From assembly GCF_000259505.1 (NCBI RefSeq), contig NZ_AJMM01000003.1, positions 1 through 64,000 on the forward strand: 64,000 nt of DNA, written 5' to 3'. The notes beneath the pieces were generated by a model, which was given only the letters and a program-made list of their open reading frames with translations, made no database searches and had not been told where the DNA came from. Position 1 is the stretch's first letter. Each line of letters opens with the position of its first letter. The stretch comes from Streptococcus sp. SK643. GTDB lineage: Bacteria; Bacillota; Bacilli; Lactobacillales; Streptococcaceae. Below, piece after piece: positions 1 to 8,592 of this stretch. The translations under genes were made by a program, and so were the position numbers.

Positions 1-231
1 AATGTTCCAGTATATGGAGAAACAGGCGCACCAGCCGTAAATAATGTTCCAGACTATAAACTGACAACAGCAGGAACTAAGCAAGATCAGACTTACCAAG
101 CACCAGCTACAAAAACAGAAGTTAAAAAAGGACTTCCAAATACTGGTACTAAAGAAAATGCTGCATTGGCATCAGTAGGATTCCTTGGATTAGTACTCGG
201 TGCCCTTCCATTTGCCAAACGTAAAAACTAA
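1..231 (+). CDS. C-terminal end of an LPXTG cell-wall-anchored surface protein (partial)
   Basis: An open frame runs in from the left edge and stops at TAA 229-231. The last 76 residues hold a sortase signal: LPNTG at 133-147, then a hydrophobic stretch (ASVGFLGLVLGALPF) and a positive tail KRKN. Before it lies a Pro/Thr/Lys-rich spacer typical of wall-spanning regions. The protein is therefore secreted, cut by sortase A between T and G, and linked to peptidoglycan. The N-terminal domains are outside the window, so the function cannot be named. A hairpin terminator follows directly. Confidence 0.9.
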   Translation, partial: NVPVYGETGAPAVNNVPDYKLTTAGTKQDQTYQAPATKTEVKKGLPNTGTKENAALASVGFLGLVLGALPFAKRKN

Positions 232-248
232 GTCATTAAAAACATAAA

Positions 249-276
249 AGAGAGGGAAACGTTTCCTTCTCTTTTT
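249..276 (+). terminator. Intrinsic terminator after the LPXTG gene
   Basis: An 11-bp stem with one mismatch (AGAGAgGGAAA with TTTCCtTCTCT) is followed by TTTTT. It begins 17 bases after the LPXTG stop codon. Confidence 0.85.
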
Positions 277-406
277 ATTAAATTATTTATAATCTAGCTC
301 TTCTTTATTTTGCTAACACATTCCGTATTTTTTTATTGTGAATGATGAGATAAGTCAGTATGAACTATTAAGAAAATTTTTTCACAATTTTCTGTAAGCA
401 GTTTCC

Positions 407-435
407 TTGACATCTTTCCTATTATGCGATATCAT
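407..435 (+). promoter_or_regulatory. Promoter of the thiamine-transport operon
   Basis: TTGACA at 407-412 and TATCAT at 430-435 are 17 bp apart. A second -10-like TATAAT lies at 443-448 but lacks a matched -35. Either would start transcription just before the riboswitch. Confidence 0.6.
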
Positions 436-452
436 ATGTCTATATAATATAT

Positions 453-535
453 GGGAGTCTGTGTACAGTCTGAGAGGAAGTGTTAAACTTCGACCGCATC
501 TGATCTGGGTAATGCCAGCGTAGGTAAGGATACTT
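453..535 (+). promoter_or_regulatory. TPP riboswitch (THI element)
   Basis: The conserved TPP aptamer segments are in order: GGGAGTC at 453, CTGAGAGG near 470, GACC at 492-495, and the diagnostic CTGATCTGGGTAATGCCAGC followed by GTAGG at about 500-524. It is followed by a terminator hairpin at 550-576. The 5' sequence ATATATGGGA (447-456) is complementary to TTCCATATAT within the 5' half of that hairpin, which suggests an antiterminator. The regulated genes form a thiamine-precursor transporter, as expected for a switch that turns expression off when TPP is plentiful. Confidence 0.93.
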
Positions 536-549
536 CGTCACATCTTACA

Positions 550-576
550 CCTTTTCCATATATGGGAAAGGTTTTT
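550..576 (+). terminator. Riboswitch expression-platform terminator
   Basis: A 9-bp stem (CCTTTTCCA with TATGGGAAAGG-type pairing, one G-T pair) with a TATA loop is followed by TTTTT. It ends about 40 bases before the first gene, so it can act as the OFF state of the TPP riboswitch. Confidence 0.85.
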
Positions 577-614
577 CTTTTTGGCAAAAGAAGAACTGAG
601 AGGAGGAGGTTCTT

Positions 615-905
615 ATGAAAGCAAGCATTGCCTTGCAAGTTTTACCCTTATCTCAGGGGATTGACCGGATAGAGGTTATTGATCAAGTCATTGCTTATCT
701 GCAAGCTCAAGGAGTGACTATGGTGGTAACACCATTTGAAACAGTCTTGGAAGGGGAATTTGATGAACTCATGCGTATTCTCAAAGAAGCGCTTGAAGTG
801 GCAGGGCAGGAGGCAGACAATGTTTTTGCCAATGTGAAAATAAATGTAGGAGAGATTTTAAGCATCGATGAGAAACTTGAAAAGTATACTGAGACGACAC
901 ATTAG
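615..905 (+). CDS. MTH1187/YkoF-type thiamine-binding protein
   Basis: A 96-residue soluble protein of the MTH1187 (DUF77) family, beginning MKASIALQVLPLSQG. Family members have a ferredoxin-like fold, and related proteins (YkoF) bind thiamine. The RBS GAGAGGAGG lies just upstream. It is the first gene after the TPP riboswitch, and its 3' end overlaps the permease gene by 38 bases, so the two are probably coupled. The family and the context point to a cytoplasmic thiamine or pyrimidine-precursor binding accessory of the transporter, but the exact role is inference. Confidence 0.8.
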   Translation: MKASIALQVLPLSQGIDRIEVIDQVIAYLQAQGVTMVVTPFETVLEGEFDELMRILKEALEVAGQEADNVFANVKINVGEILSIDEKLEKYTETTH

Positions 906-1626
906 TCTAATGGGCTTTCTCGGAGTCTTGTCAATCTGGCAGTTAGCAGGTTTTCTTAAACTGCTCCCCAAGTTTATCCTGCCGACACCTCTTGAAATTC
1001 TCCAGGCCTTTGTTCGTGATAGAGAATTTCTCTGGCACCATAGCTGGGCCACCTTGAGAGTGGCTTTACTGGGGTTGGTTCTGGGAGTCTTGATTGCCTG
1101 TCTCATGGCTGTGCTTATGGACAGTTTGACTTGGCTCAATGACTTGATTTACCCTATGATGGTGGTCGTTCAGACTATCCCGACTATTGCCATAGCTCCT
1201 ATTCTGGTCTTGTGGCTCGGTTATGGGATTTTGCCCAAGATTGTCTTGATTATCTTAACGACAACCTTTCCCATCATCGTCAGCATTTTGGACGGTTTTA
1301 GGCATTGTGACAAGGATATGCTGACCTTGTTTAGTTTGATGCGAGCCAAATCTTGGCAAATCCTGTGGCATTTTAAAATCCCTGTCAGCCTGCCCTACTT
1401 TTATGCAGGTCTAAGAGTTAGTGTTTCCTACGCCTTTATCACAACAGTGGTATCTGAGTGGTTGGGAGGCTTTGAAGGACTTGGTGTCTACATGATTCAG
1501 TCCAAGAAACTGTTTCAGTATGATACCATGTTCGCTATTATCATTCTGGTATCGATTATCAGCCTTTTGGGTATGAAATTTGTCGATATTAGTGAAAAAT
1601 ATGTTATTAAATGGAAACGTTCATAA
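868..1626 (+). CDS. thiX: ABC transporter permease, thiamine-precursor uptake (ThiX-like)
   Basis: A 252-residue integral membrane permease of the binding-protein-dependent type, with about six hydrophobic segments. The cytoplasmic coupling loop (EAA motif region) lies around SLMRAKSWQILWHFKIPVSL. It resembles the SsuC/ThiX class (nitrate/sulfonate/taurine/HMP permeases). It sits between the thiamine-binding protein and the substrate-binding lipoprotein, in the operon led by the TPP riboswitch, so the likely cargo is a thiamine precursor such as HMP or N-formyl-4-amino-5-aminomethyl-2-methylpyrimidine. The start at 868 overlaps the previous gene. Specificity is inferred from the riboswitch. 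Confidence 0.87.
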   Translation: MRNLKSILRRHISLMGFLGVLSIWQLAGFLKLLPKFILPTPLEILQAFVRDREFLWHHSWATLRVALLGLVLGVLIACLMAVLMDSLTWLNDLIYPMMVVVQTIPTIAIAPILVLWLGYGILPKIVLIILTTTFPIIVSILDGFRHCDKDMLTLFSLMRAKSWQILWHFKIPVSLPYFYAGLRVSVSYAFITTVVSEWLGGFEGLGVYMIQSKKLFQYDTMFAIIILVSIISLLGMKFVDISEKYVIKWKRS

Positions 1627-1665
1627 GAAAAAGGATGTTTCTGAAAAAGAAAAGAGGAAATTGAA

Positions 1666-2673
1666 ATGAAAAAAACATGGAAAGTGTTTTTAACTGTTTT
1701 AACAGCTCTTGTAGCTGTTGTGCTTGTGGCCTGTGGTCAAGGAACTGCTTCTAAGGATAATAAGGAAGCAGAACTTAAGAAGATTGACTTTATCCTAGAC
1801 TGGACGCCAAATACCAACCACACAGGTCTTTATGTGGCTAAGGAAAAAGGTTATTTCAAAGAAGCTGGAGTGGATGTTGATTTGAAATTACCACCTGAAG
1901 AAAGTTCTTCTGACTTAGTCATTAATGGCAAGGCACCATTTGCAGTTTATTTCCAAGACTACATGGCTAAGAAATTGGAAAAAGGAGCAGGGATCACTGC
2001 TGTTGCAGCTATTGTTGAACACAATACATCAGGGATTATCTCTCGTAAATCTGATAATGTAGCTAGTCCAAAGGACTTGGTTGGTAAGAAATACGGAACT
2101 TGGAATGACCCAACTGAACTTGCTATGTTGAAAACTTTGGTAGAATCTCAAGGTGGAGATTTTGAAAAAGTTGAAAAAGTACCAAATAACGACTCAAACT
2201 CTATCACACCGATTGCCAATGGCGTCTTTGATACTGCATGGATCTACTATGGATGGGATGGAATCCTTGCTAAATCTCAAGGTGTAGATGCTAACTTCAT
2301 GTATTTGAAAGACTACGTTAAAGAATTTGACTACTATTCACCAGTAATCATCGCAAACAACGACTACCTTAAAGATAACAAAGAAGAAGCTCGTAAAGTT
2401 ATCCAAGCTATCAAAAAAGGTTACCAATACGCTATGGAACACCCAGAAGAAGCTGCAGATATCTTGATTAAGAATGCGCCTGAGCTCAAAGAAAAACGTG
2501 ACTTTGTCATCGAATCTCAAAAATACTTGTCAAAAGAATATGCAAGTGACAAGGAAAAATGGGGTCAATTTGATGCAGCTCGCTGGAATGCCTTCTACAA
2601 ATGGGATAAAGAAAATGGTATCCTAAAAGAAGACTTGACTGACAAAGGCTTCACTAACGATTTTGTGAAATAA
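1666..2673 (+). CDS. thiY: Substrate-binding lipoprotein of the thiamine-precursor ABC transporter (ThiY-like)
   Basis: 335 residues. The N-terminus is a lipoprotein signal with lipobox LVAC; Cys is near residue 23. After it comes an NMT1/ThiY-type periplasmic-binding fold, including DFILDWTPNTNHTGLYVA and the GKAPFAVYFQDYMA region. NMT1/THI5-like proteins bind pyrimidine precursors of thiamine. It would be anchored to the outer face of the membrane and deliver ligand to the ThiX-like permease. The RBS AAAGAGGAAA precedes the ATG. Its TAA overlaps the next gene's ATG by one base, so ATPase translation is coupled. Confidence 0.9.
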   Translation: MKKTWKVFLTVLTALVAVVLVACGQGTASKDNKEAELKKIDFILDWTPNTNHTGLYVAKEKGYFKEAGVDVDLKLPPEESSSDLVINGKAPFAVYFQDYMAKKLEKGAGITAVAAIVEHNTSGIISRKSDNVASPKDLVGKKYGTWNDPTELAMLKTLVESQGGDFEKVEKVPNNDSNSITPIANGVFDTAWIYYGWDGILAKSQGVDANFMYLKDYVKEFDYYSPVIIANNDYLKDNKEEARKVIQAIKKGYQYAMEHPEEAADILIKNAPELKEKRDFVIESQKYLSKEYASDKEKWGQFDAARWNAFYKWDKENGILKEDLTDKGFTNDFVK

Positions 2674-3401
2674 TGACAGAAATTAGACTAGAACACGTCA
2701 GTTATGCCTATGGCCCTGAGAGGATTTTAGAGGATATCAATCTGAAAGTCACTTCGGGTGAAGTAGTCTCTATTTTAGGCCCAAGTGGTGTTGGTAAGAC
2801 CACACTTTTCAACCTAATTGCTGGGATTTTAGAAGTTCAGTCGGGTCAAATCGTTCTTGATGGTGAGGAAAACCCCAAGGGGCGCGTGAGTTATATGTTG
2901 CAAAAGGACTTGCTCTTAGAACACAAGACCGTTCTTGGCAATATCATTTTACCCCTCTTGATTCAAAAGGTGGATAAGGTTGAAGCTATTTCTCGTGCGG
3001 ATGAAATACTCGCTACTTTTCAGTTGACGGCTATAAGGGATAAATACCCTCATGAGTTGAGTGGTGGGATGCGCCAACGTGTGGCCTTGCTTCGTACCTA
3101 CCTTTTTGGGCACAAACTCTTTCTCTTGGATGAGGCTTTCAGTGCCTTGGATGAGATGACTAAGATGGAGCTTCATGCTTGGTACCTTGAGATTCACAAG
3201 CAGTTGCAACTGACGACTTTGATTATTACTCACAGTATCGAGGAGGCCCTCAATCTCAGCGATCGTATCTATATCTTGAAGAATCGTCCTGGACAAATTG
3301 TCTCAGAAGTCAAACTAGATTGGTCTGAAGATGAGGACAAGGAAGTCCAAAAGATTGCCTATAAACGAAAAATATTAGCAGAATTAGGTTTAAATCAATA
3401 A
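2673..3401 (+). CDS. thiZ: ABC transporter ATP-binding protein (ThiZ-like)
   Basis: 242 residues with a complete ABC ATPase set: Walker A GPSGVGKTTLF (about 36-46), Q-loop at SYMLQKD, signature LSGGMRQRVALLR, Walker B KLFLLDEAFSALD and switch His in ITHSIEEAL. It is the SsuB/TauB/ThiZ type that pairs with NMT1-family systems. It starts inside the stop codon of the lipoprotein gene and ends the operon at a terminator (3409-3443). It powers import of the thiamine precursor from the cytoplasmic face. Confidence 0.9.
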   Translation: MTEIRLEHVSYAYGPERILEDINLKVTSGEVVSILGPSGVGKTTLFNLIAGILEVQSGQIVLDGEENPKGRVSYMLQKDLLLEHKTVLGNIILPLLIQKVDKVEAISRADEILATFQLTAIRDKYPHELSGGMRQRVALLRTYLFGHKLFLLDEAFSALDEMTKMELHAWYLEIHKQLQLTTLIITHSIEEALNLSDRIYILKNRPGQIVSEVKLDWSEDEDKEVQKIAYKRKILAELGLNQ

Positions 3402-3408
3402 AAATAAG

Positions 3409-3443
3409 GAGTTGGTGAAGATTATTCTTTGCCAACTCTTTTT
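3409..3443 (+). terminator. Intrinsic terminator after the thi transporter operon
   Basis: GAGTTGG (3409-3415) pairs with CCAACTC (3432-3438), followed by TTTTT. It lies 8 bases after the ATPase stop codon. The remaining 190 bases up to the ctsR promoter hold no gene that I can support. Confidence 0.85.
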
Positions 3444-3635
3444 CAACAGTCTAACGATTTAGGTAAAGTCAAAAATCATAAATTGTGCGTTTTCATGTGT
3501 TTACGGTGTGCTTGTTTATATCCGGTTGAGTAACCCATTTAGGGACTATTTTTATAGACTTTTTAAAACAAGGGTGATTATATGGATTAGTTTTTTATAG
3601 AAAGTCCGTATTTTCAAGGCTTTGACCTTAAAAAT

Positions 3636-3664
3636 TTGACTTATAGAGTGTTAAATGATAGTAT
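3636..3664 (+). promoter_or_regulatory. ctsR-clpC promoter
   Basis: TTGACT (3636-3641) and TAGTAT (3659-3664) are separated by 17 bp. The CtsR operator abuts the -10 element, which fits steric repression. Confidence 0.8.
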
Positions 3665-3681
3665 AGTCAAAGATAGTCAAG
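3665..3681 (+). promoter_or_regulatory. CtsR operator (tandem heptad repeat)
   Basis: AGTCAAA-GAT-AGTCAAG matches the CtsR consensus (RGTCAAA, 3-bp spacer, RGTCAAA) in 13 of 14 heptad positions. Two more heptads in the opposite orientation, TTTGACC (3621-3627) and TTTGACT (3635-3641), lie just upstream with a 7-bp gap. The second overlaps the -35 box. Confidence 0.88.
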
Positions 3682-3706
3682 GTTAAAAGAAAGAGGTGGC
3701 TTTGCT

Positions 3707-4165
3707 ATGAGATTTAAAAATACATCCGATCATATTGAGGCCTATATCAAGGCCATTTTAGATCAATCTGGTATCGTGGAATTGCAGCGAAGCCAGTTGG
3801 CGGATACTTTTCAAGTTGTTCCAAGCCAAATTAACTATGTTATTAAAACACGTTTCACAGAAAGTAGAGGCTATCTAGTTGAGAGTAAGCGTGGTGGCGG
3901 AGGCTATATTCGTATTGGCCGGATTGAGTTTTCGAGTCACCATGAAATGCTTCGCGAGTTGCTATACTCGATTGGTGAGCAGATTAGTCAAGAAATTTAT
4001 GAAGACATTCTACAACTCTTGTTTGAACAAGATTTGTTGACCAAGCAGGAGATGAATTTACTGCTATCAGTAGCTTTGGATCGCGTTTTAGGAGAAGAAG
4101 CTCCAGTCCTTCGAGCAAACATGCTGCGACAGGTCATACAAGAGGTAGATAGAAAAGGGAAGTAA
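3707..4165 (+). CDS. ctsR: CtsR, repressor of class III heat-shock genes
   Basis: 152 residues, the usual length for CtsR. The N-terminal winged helix-turn-helix covers about 1-70, including IEAYIKAILDQ and SQINYVIKTRF. The glycine-rich wing is seen in ESKRGGGGYIRIGRI, where the conserved Arg reads the heptad repeat. CtsR dimers repress clp genes and are inactivated by heat and removed by Clp/McsB-type quality control. The gene is autoregulated through the operator just upstream and is followed after one base by clpC. The RBS AAAGAGGTGG precedes the ATG. No mcsA or mcsB lies between, as is normal in streptococci. Confidence 0.95.
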   Translation: MRFKNTSDHIEAYIKAILDQSGIVELQRSQLADTFQVVPSQINYVIKTRFTESRGYLVESKRGGGGYIRIGRIEFSSHHEMLRELLYSIGEQISQEIYEDILQLLFEQDLLTKQEMNLLLSVALDRVLGEEAPVLRANMLRQVIQEVDRKGK

Positions 4166-4166
4166 G

Positions 4167-6599
4167 ATGAACTATTCAAAAGCATTGAATGAATGTATCG
4201 AGAGTGCCTATATGGTTGCTAGTCACTTTGGAGCTGATTATCTGGAGTCATGGCATTTGTTAATTGCTATGGCAAATCATGGCTATAGTGTGGCAGGTGC
4301 AACTTTAAATGATTATCCCTATGAGATTGATCGTTTGGAAGAGGTTGCCTCAGAGCTAACCGAAATGGTTTATAGTCCAGTTGAACGATATAAGGAATTG
4401 CCTTTTTCTCATCGTTTAGATGTTCTATTTGCAGAAGCTGAGTATGTAGCCTCAGTGGTACATGCAAAGATTTTGGGGACCGAGCATGTTCTTTATGCGA
4501 TTTTGCATGATGGGAATGCTTTAGCGACTCGAATCTTGGAGAGAGCGGGCTTTTCTTATGAGGATAAGAAGGAGCAGGTCAAGATTGCTGCCCTTCGTCG
4601 TAATCTAGAAGATCGTGCAGGTTGGTCTAGAGATGATCTTAAGGCTTTACGTCAACGTCATCGTACAGTGGCTGACAAGCAAAATTCCATGGCTAATATG
4701 ATGGGTATGCCACAGACTCCAAGCGGTGGATTGGAAGATTATACTCATGATTTGACAGATCAGGCTCGCTCTGGTAGGTTAGAGCCAGTCATCGGCCGTG
4801 ACAAGGAAATCTCACGTATGATTCAGATCTTAAGCCGTAAGACCAAGAACAATCCTGTCTTGGTTGGAGATGCTGGTGTCGGAAAAACAGCCTTAGCGCT
4901 TGGGCTCGCCCAGCGTATTGCTAGTGGTGATGTACCGGCAGAAATGGCTAAGATGCGCGTGTTAGAGCTTGATTTGATGAATGTTGTTGCAGGTACACGT
5001 TTCCGTGGGGATTTTGAAGAGCGTATGAACAATATCATTAAGGATATTGAAGAAGATGGACAAGTGATTCTCTTTATCGATGAACTCCACACCATTATGG
5101 GTTCAGGTAGTGGGATTGATTCGACACTGGATGCGGCAAATATCTTGAAACCAGCCTTAGCTCGTGGAACTTTGCGAACAGTTGGTGCAACTACTCAGGA
5201 AGAATACCAAAAACATATCGAAAAAGATGCGGCCCTTTCTCGTCGTTTTGCTAAGGTGACGATTGAAGAACCAAGTGTGGCAGATAGTATGACTATCTTG
5301 CAAGGTTTGAAAGCAACCTATGAGAAACATCACCGTGTGCAAATCACAGATGCGGCTGTTGAAACGGCTGTTAAGATGGCTCATCGCTATTTAACTAGTC
5401 GTCATCTACCTGATTCTGCTATTGACCTTCTAGATGAAGCTGCAGCGACAGTTCAGAACAAGACCAAACATGCTAAAGAGGATCAATCAGGCTTGACAGC
5501 GGCTGATAAGGCCTTGATGGATGGTAAGTGGAAACAGGCGGCCCAGCTAATCGCAAAAGAAGAGGAAGTCCCAGTCTACAAAGACTTGGTGACAGAGTCT
5601 GATATTTTGACTACCTTGAGTCGTTTATCAGGAATTCCAGTCCAAAAACTGACTCAAACGGACGCTAAGAAGTATCTAAATCTTGAAGCAGAACTCCATA
5701 AACGGGTTATCGGGCAAGATCAAGCTGTCTCTAGCATCAGCCGTGCTATTCGTCGTAATCAGTCTGGTATTCGCAGTCACAAACGTCCAATTGGATCCTT
5801 TATGTTCCTAGGACCGACAGGTGTCGGTAAGACCGAATTGGCTAAAGCTCTGGCAGAAGTTCTTTTTGACGACGAATCAGCTCTTATTCGCTTTGATATG
5901 AGTGAGTATATGGAGAAATTTGCAGCCAGCCGTCTCAATGGAGCTCCTCCGGGCTATGTAGGTTATGAAGAAGGTGGGGAGTTGACCGAGAAGGTTCGCA
6001 ACAAACCATATTCCGTTCTCCTTTTTGACGAGGTAGAGAAGGCCCACCCAGACATCTTTAATGTTCTCTTGCAGGTCTTGGATGACGGTGTCTTGACAGA
6101 TAGCAAGGGACGCAAGGTTGATTTTTCAAATACCATTATTATCATGACTTCAAACCTTGGTGCGACAGCCCTTCGGGATGATAAGACTGTTGGTTTTGGT
6201 GCTAAGGATATCCGTTTCGACCAGGAAAATATGGAAAAACGAATGTTCGAAGAGTTGAAAAAGGCTTATCGACCAGAGTTTATCAACCGTATTGATGAAA
6301 AGGTTGTCTTCCATAGTCTATCGAACGACCATATGCAGGAAGTAGTGAAAATTATGGTCAAGCCTTTGGTGGCAAGTTTGGCAGAAAAAGGTATTGATTT
6401 GAAATTACAGGCTTCTGCTCTTAAATTACTAGCCAATCAAGGATATAATCCTGAGATGGGAGCACGTCCACTTCGCAGAACCTTGCAAACAGAAGTGGAA
6501 GACAAGTTAGCAGAACTCCTCCTCAAGGGAGAGCTGGTAGCAGGCAAAACTCTCAAGATTGGCGTTAAAGCTGGTCAGTTAAAATTTGATATTGCTTAA
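4167..6599 (+). CDS. clpC: ClpC, AAA+ unfoldase of the ClpCP protease
   Basis: 810 residues. It has an N-terminal Clp repeat domain (about 1-145), a first AAA+ module with Walker [12 protein letters not shown] and Walker [10 protein letters not shown], and a linker/M region. The second AAA+ module has Walker [12 protein letters not shown], Walker [14 protein letters not shown] and sensor-2 GARPLRR. ClpC hexamers unfold substrates and feed ClpP, acting in protein quality control, stress tolerance and competence shut-off. It lies one base after ctsR and is co-transcribed under CtsR control. A terminator follows. In TIGR4 (recalled), the TCS06 and cbpA region follows clpC; here NAD salvage genes do. 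Confidence 0.95.
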   Translation: MNYSKALNECIESAYMVASHFGADYLESWHLLIAMANHGYSVAGATLNDYPYEIDRLEEVASELTEMVYSPVERYKELPFSHRLDVLFAEAEYVASVVHAKILGTEHVLYAILHDGNALATRILERAGFSYEDKKEQVKIAALRRNLEDRAGWSRDDLKALRQRHRTVADKQNSMANMMGMPQTPSGGLEDYTHDLTDQARSGRLEPVIGRDKEISRMIQILSRKTKNNPVLVGDAGVGKTALALGLAQRIASGDVPAEMAKMRVLELDLMNVVAGTRFRGDFEERMNNIIKDIEEDGQVILFIDELHTIMGSGSGIDSTLDAANILKPALARGTLRTVGATTQEEYQKHIEKDAALSRRFAKVTIEEPSVADSMTILQGLKATYEKHHRVQITDAAVETAVKMAHRYLTSRHLPDSAIDLLDEAAATVQNKTKHAKEDQSGLTAADKALMDGKWKQAAQLIAKEEEVPVYKDLVTESDILTTLSRLSGIPVQKLTQTDAKKYLNLEAELHKRVIGQDQAVSSISRAIRRNQSGIRSHKRPIGSFMFLGPTGVGKTELAKALAEVLFDDESALIRFDMSEYMEKFAASRLNGAPPGYVGYEEGGELTEKVRNKPYSVLLFDEVEKAHPDIFNVLLQVLDDGVLTDSKGRKVDFSNTIIIMTSNLGATALRDDKTVGFGAKDIRFDQENMEKRMFEELKKAYRPEFINRIDEKVVFHSLSNDHMQEVVKIMVKPLVASLAEKGIDLKLQASALKLLANQGYNPEMGARPLRRTLQTEVEDKLAELLLKGELVAGKTLKIGVKAGQLKFDIA

Positions 6600-6605
6600 A
6601 ATGTG

Positions 6606-6635
6606 AGAATCAGGGGAGACCTTGATTCTTTTTTT
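6606..6635 (+). terminator. Intrinsic terminator after clpC
   Basis: AGAATCAGG pairs with CCTTGATTCT, with one bulge, followed by a run of seven T. It starts just after the clpC stop codon. Confidence 0.88.
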
Positions 6636-6667
6636 GAAATCTTTTTATAAAAAATAATAAAAAACTA

Positions 6668-6695
6668 TTGACAAAATAAAAATATAGTATATAAT
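6668..6695 (+). promoter_or_regulatory. Promoter of the nadR-pnuC-nrtR operon
   Basis: A perfect TTGACA (6668-6673) and a perfect TATAAT (6690-6695) are 16 bp apart. Around it the sequence is extremely A+T-rich. This is where an NrtR operator could lie, but I cannot define a convincing palindrome. Confidence 0.85.
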
Positions 6696-6743
6696 AAAAA
6701 CATAGAGAACAAAAATATTAAAAATTATAAAAAGGTTAAAGTT

Positions 6744-7802
6744 ATGAAAAGGAAAACAGCAGTGGTATTTGGTACCTTTGCTCCATTGCACCAGGGACAT
6801 ATTGACCTCATTCAGCGGGCTAAACGTCAGTGTGACCAGGTTTGGGTAGTTGTTTCGGGCTATGAGGGAGACCGTGGTGAGCAGGTTGGATTGACATTGC
6901 AAAAGAGATTTCGTTATATTCGGGAAGCTTTTCGCGATGATGAGTTGACCTTGGTTTGTAAGTTAGATGAGACGCATCTTCCCCGTTACCCAATGGGCTG
7001 GGATCAGTGGTTAGAGAAAATGCTAGAAGAGATTGCCTACGATCAAAATCAGCAAGAGCTAATCTTCTTTGTGGGAGAGCAGGATTATCAACAAGAGCTG
7101 AAACAGCGTGGTTTTAAGACGGTCTTACAAGAAAGAAAGTTTGGAATCTCAGCAACTATGATTCGTGGAAATCCAATCAAGTATTGGAAATACATCGCTC
7201 AGCCCTTCCGTCGTCAATTTACTAAAAAAGTGCTAATCATGGGAAGTGCTAGTAATGGAAAAACAACTCTAGCCAAGGATTTGGCCAGGTATTACGATGC
7301 GCCAGTTAGTCTTGAGTATGCGCGTGAGTACCAGATAAAAAATAATGTTCGAGACGACGAGTTGACTCCAAAGGATTACTATTATCTGCTCTTGGGGCAG
7401 TATGATCAGACGTCCAAGTTGATTGACAGTAGTGCCAATAGGGGCTTGGTCGTCGCAGATACCAATTCTCTGGTGACCAAGGGTTACTATGATTATTACA
7501 TGGAGTCAGAGGATCAAGGGGACTTATCAGGAGAGACTTTTGACAATCTTTTTGCCTCGATTTTATCTAAGGAAAAATGGGACTTGATTCTCTTTGTACA
7601 ACCTGTAGGCTCCTATGTCAATGATGGTTTTAGAGATATGACCATGGCAGAGGATCACATTCGTCACAGTTTCTCACAACATTTGGATCAGATGAGGGAG
7701 CGCTACTTAGCAACTATTCCACTAGTTTATCTATCTAGTGATTATCTTGGAAATTACGAAACAGCAAAAGATGCTATTGATAGCATTTACCAAGCAGATT
7801 AG
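6744..7802 (+). CDS. nadR: NadR, NMN adenylyltransferase and ribosylnicotinamide kinase
   Basis: 352 residues with two fused enzymes. The N-terminal nucleotidyltransferase domain (about 1-155) has GTFAPLHQGH, the (H/T)xGH motif, and ISATMIRGNP. The C-terminal kinase domain (about 160-352) has the P-loop GSASNGKTTLAKDLA. Together they phosphorylate nicotinamide riboside to NMN and adenylate it to NAD. The DNA-binding helix-turn-helix of enteric NadR is absent, as is usual in lactic acid bacteria. PnuC, the nicotinamide riboside importer, follows after 9 bases, so uptake and trapping form one unit. The RBS AAAAGG precedes the ATG. Confidence 0.92.
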   Translation: MKRKTAVVFGTFAPLHQGHIDLIQRAKRQCDQVWVVVSGYEGDRGEQVGLTLQKRFRYIREAFRDDELTLVCKLDETHLPRYPMGWDQWLEKMLEEIAYDQNQQELIFFVGEQDYQQELKQRGFKTVLQERKFGISATMIRGNPIKYWKYIAQPFRRQFTKKVLIMGSASNGKTTLAKDLARYYDAPVSLEYAREYQIKNNVRDDELTPKDYYYLLLGQYDQTSKLIDSSANRGLVVADTNSLVTKGYYDYYMESEDQGDLSGETFDNLFASILSKEKWDLILFVQPVGSYVNDGFRDMTMAEDHIRHSFSQHLDQMRERYLATIPLVYLSSDYLGNYETAKDAIDSIYQAD

Positions 7803-7811
7803 GAGAATATT

Positions 7812-8591
7812 ATGAAAAAAATAACTAGAAAAATCACACAATTTATTGAAAACTTTAAAAATGTTCACTCGGAAGCCAAAAAGATTGGTTTTGCAGGAGT
7901 CATGCGCTTGCTTTGGAAGGATCTCTTTATGGGACGTAGTCTCTTCCAGTGGTTGTATTTAATTGCCTTGTCGAGTGTTCCTTTAATCTTGGAATTCACT
8001 CAAAATACGGATAGTCACGATTGGTTAAGCTTGTTTGCCTCTTGGACGGGGATTGTTTGTGTTATCTTAGTTGCAGAAGGACGGGCTAGCAACTATCTCT
8101 TTGGTGCTATTAATTCGGCTATCTATCTGATTTTGGCTATGAATGCGACCTTCTATGGAGAAGTCTTGACAACTGTTTATTTCTTTGTCATGCAACCAAT
8201 CGGTCTTTATGCTTGGTTATCAAATCGTATCAATGAACAAGAAAAAGCAGAAGAATCCCACTTTGAAGCCAAGAAATTATCCTTGGTGGATTGGCTCAAG
8301 TACTCGGTCTTGACTGCTATCATTTGGATTGGTATGGGCTTAGCTTACCAAAGTATCCATAGTGCTCGCCCTTTCCGTGATAGTGTTACTGATGCGACAA
8401 ATGGTGTTGGCCAGCTCCTGATGACTCGTCTCTACCGTGAGCAATGGATTTTCTGGATTGCAACTAACCTCTTTAGTATCTACCTTTGGTGGGGTGAAAA
8501 TATTCATATTCAAGGGATGTACTGGGTCTACACATTCAACAGTCTAGTGGGTTGGTACCAATGGACTAAGGCAGTTCGTAAGGAGGCCTAA
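7812..8591 (+). CDS. pnuC: PnuC, nicotinamide riboside transporter
   Basis: 259 residues with seven or more hydrophobic segments. It shows the PnuC family pattern of Trp and Asn residues (LFGAINSAIYLI, QPIGLYAWL, WWGENIHIQGMYWVYTFNSLVGWYQWTKA). PnuC moves nicotinamide riboside by facilitated diffusion, and the kinase half of NadR traps it. The cytoplasmic N-terminus is basic. The gene is tightly packed between nadR and the Nudix regulator, one base before the latter. The RBS AGGAG precedes the ATG. Confidence 0.92.
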   Translation: MKKITRKITQFIENFKNVHSEAKKIGFAGVMRLLWKDLFMGRSLFQWLYLIALSSVPLILEFTQNTDSHDWLSLFASWTGIVCVILVAEGRASNYLFGAINSAIYLILAMNATFYGEVLTTVYFFVMQPIGLYAWLSNRINEQEKAEESHFEAKKLSLVDWLKYSVLTAIIWIGMGLAYQSIHSARPFRDSVTDATNGVGQLLMTRLYREQWIFWIATNLFSIYLWWGENIHIQGMYWVYTFNSLVGWYQWTKAVRKEA

Positions 8592-8592
8592 C

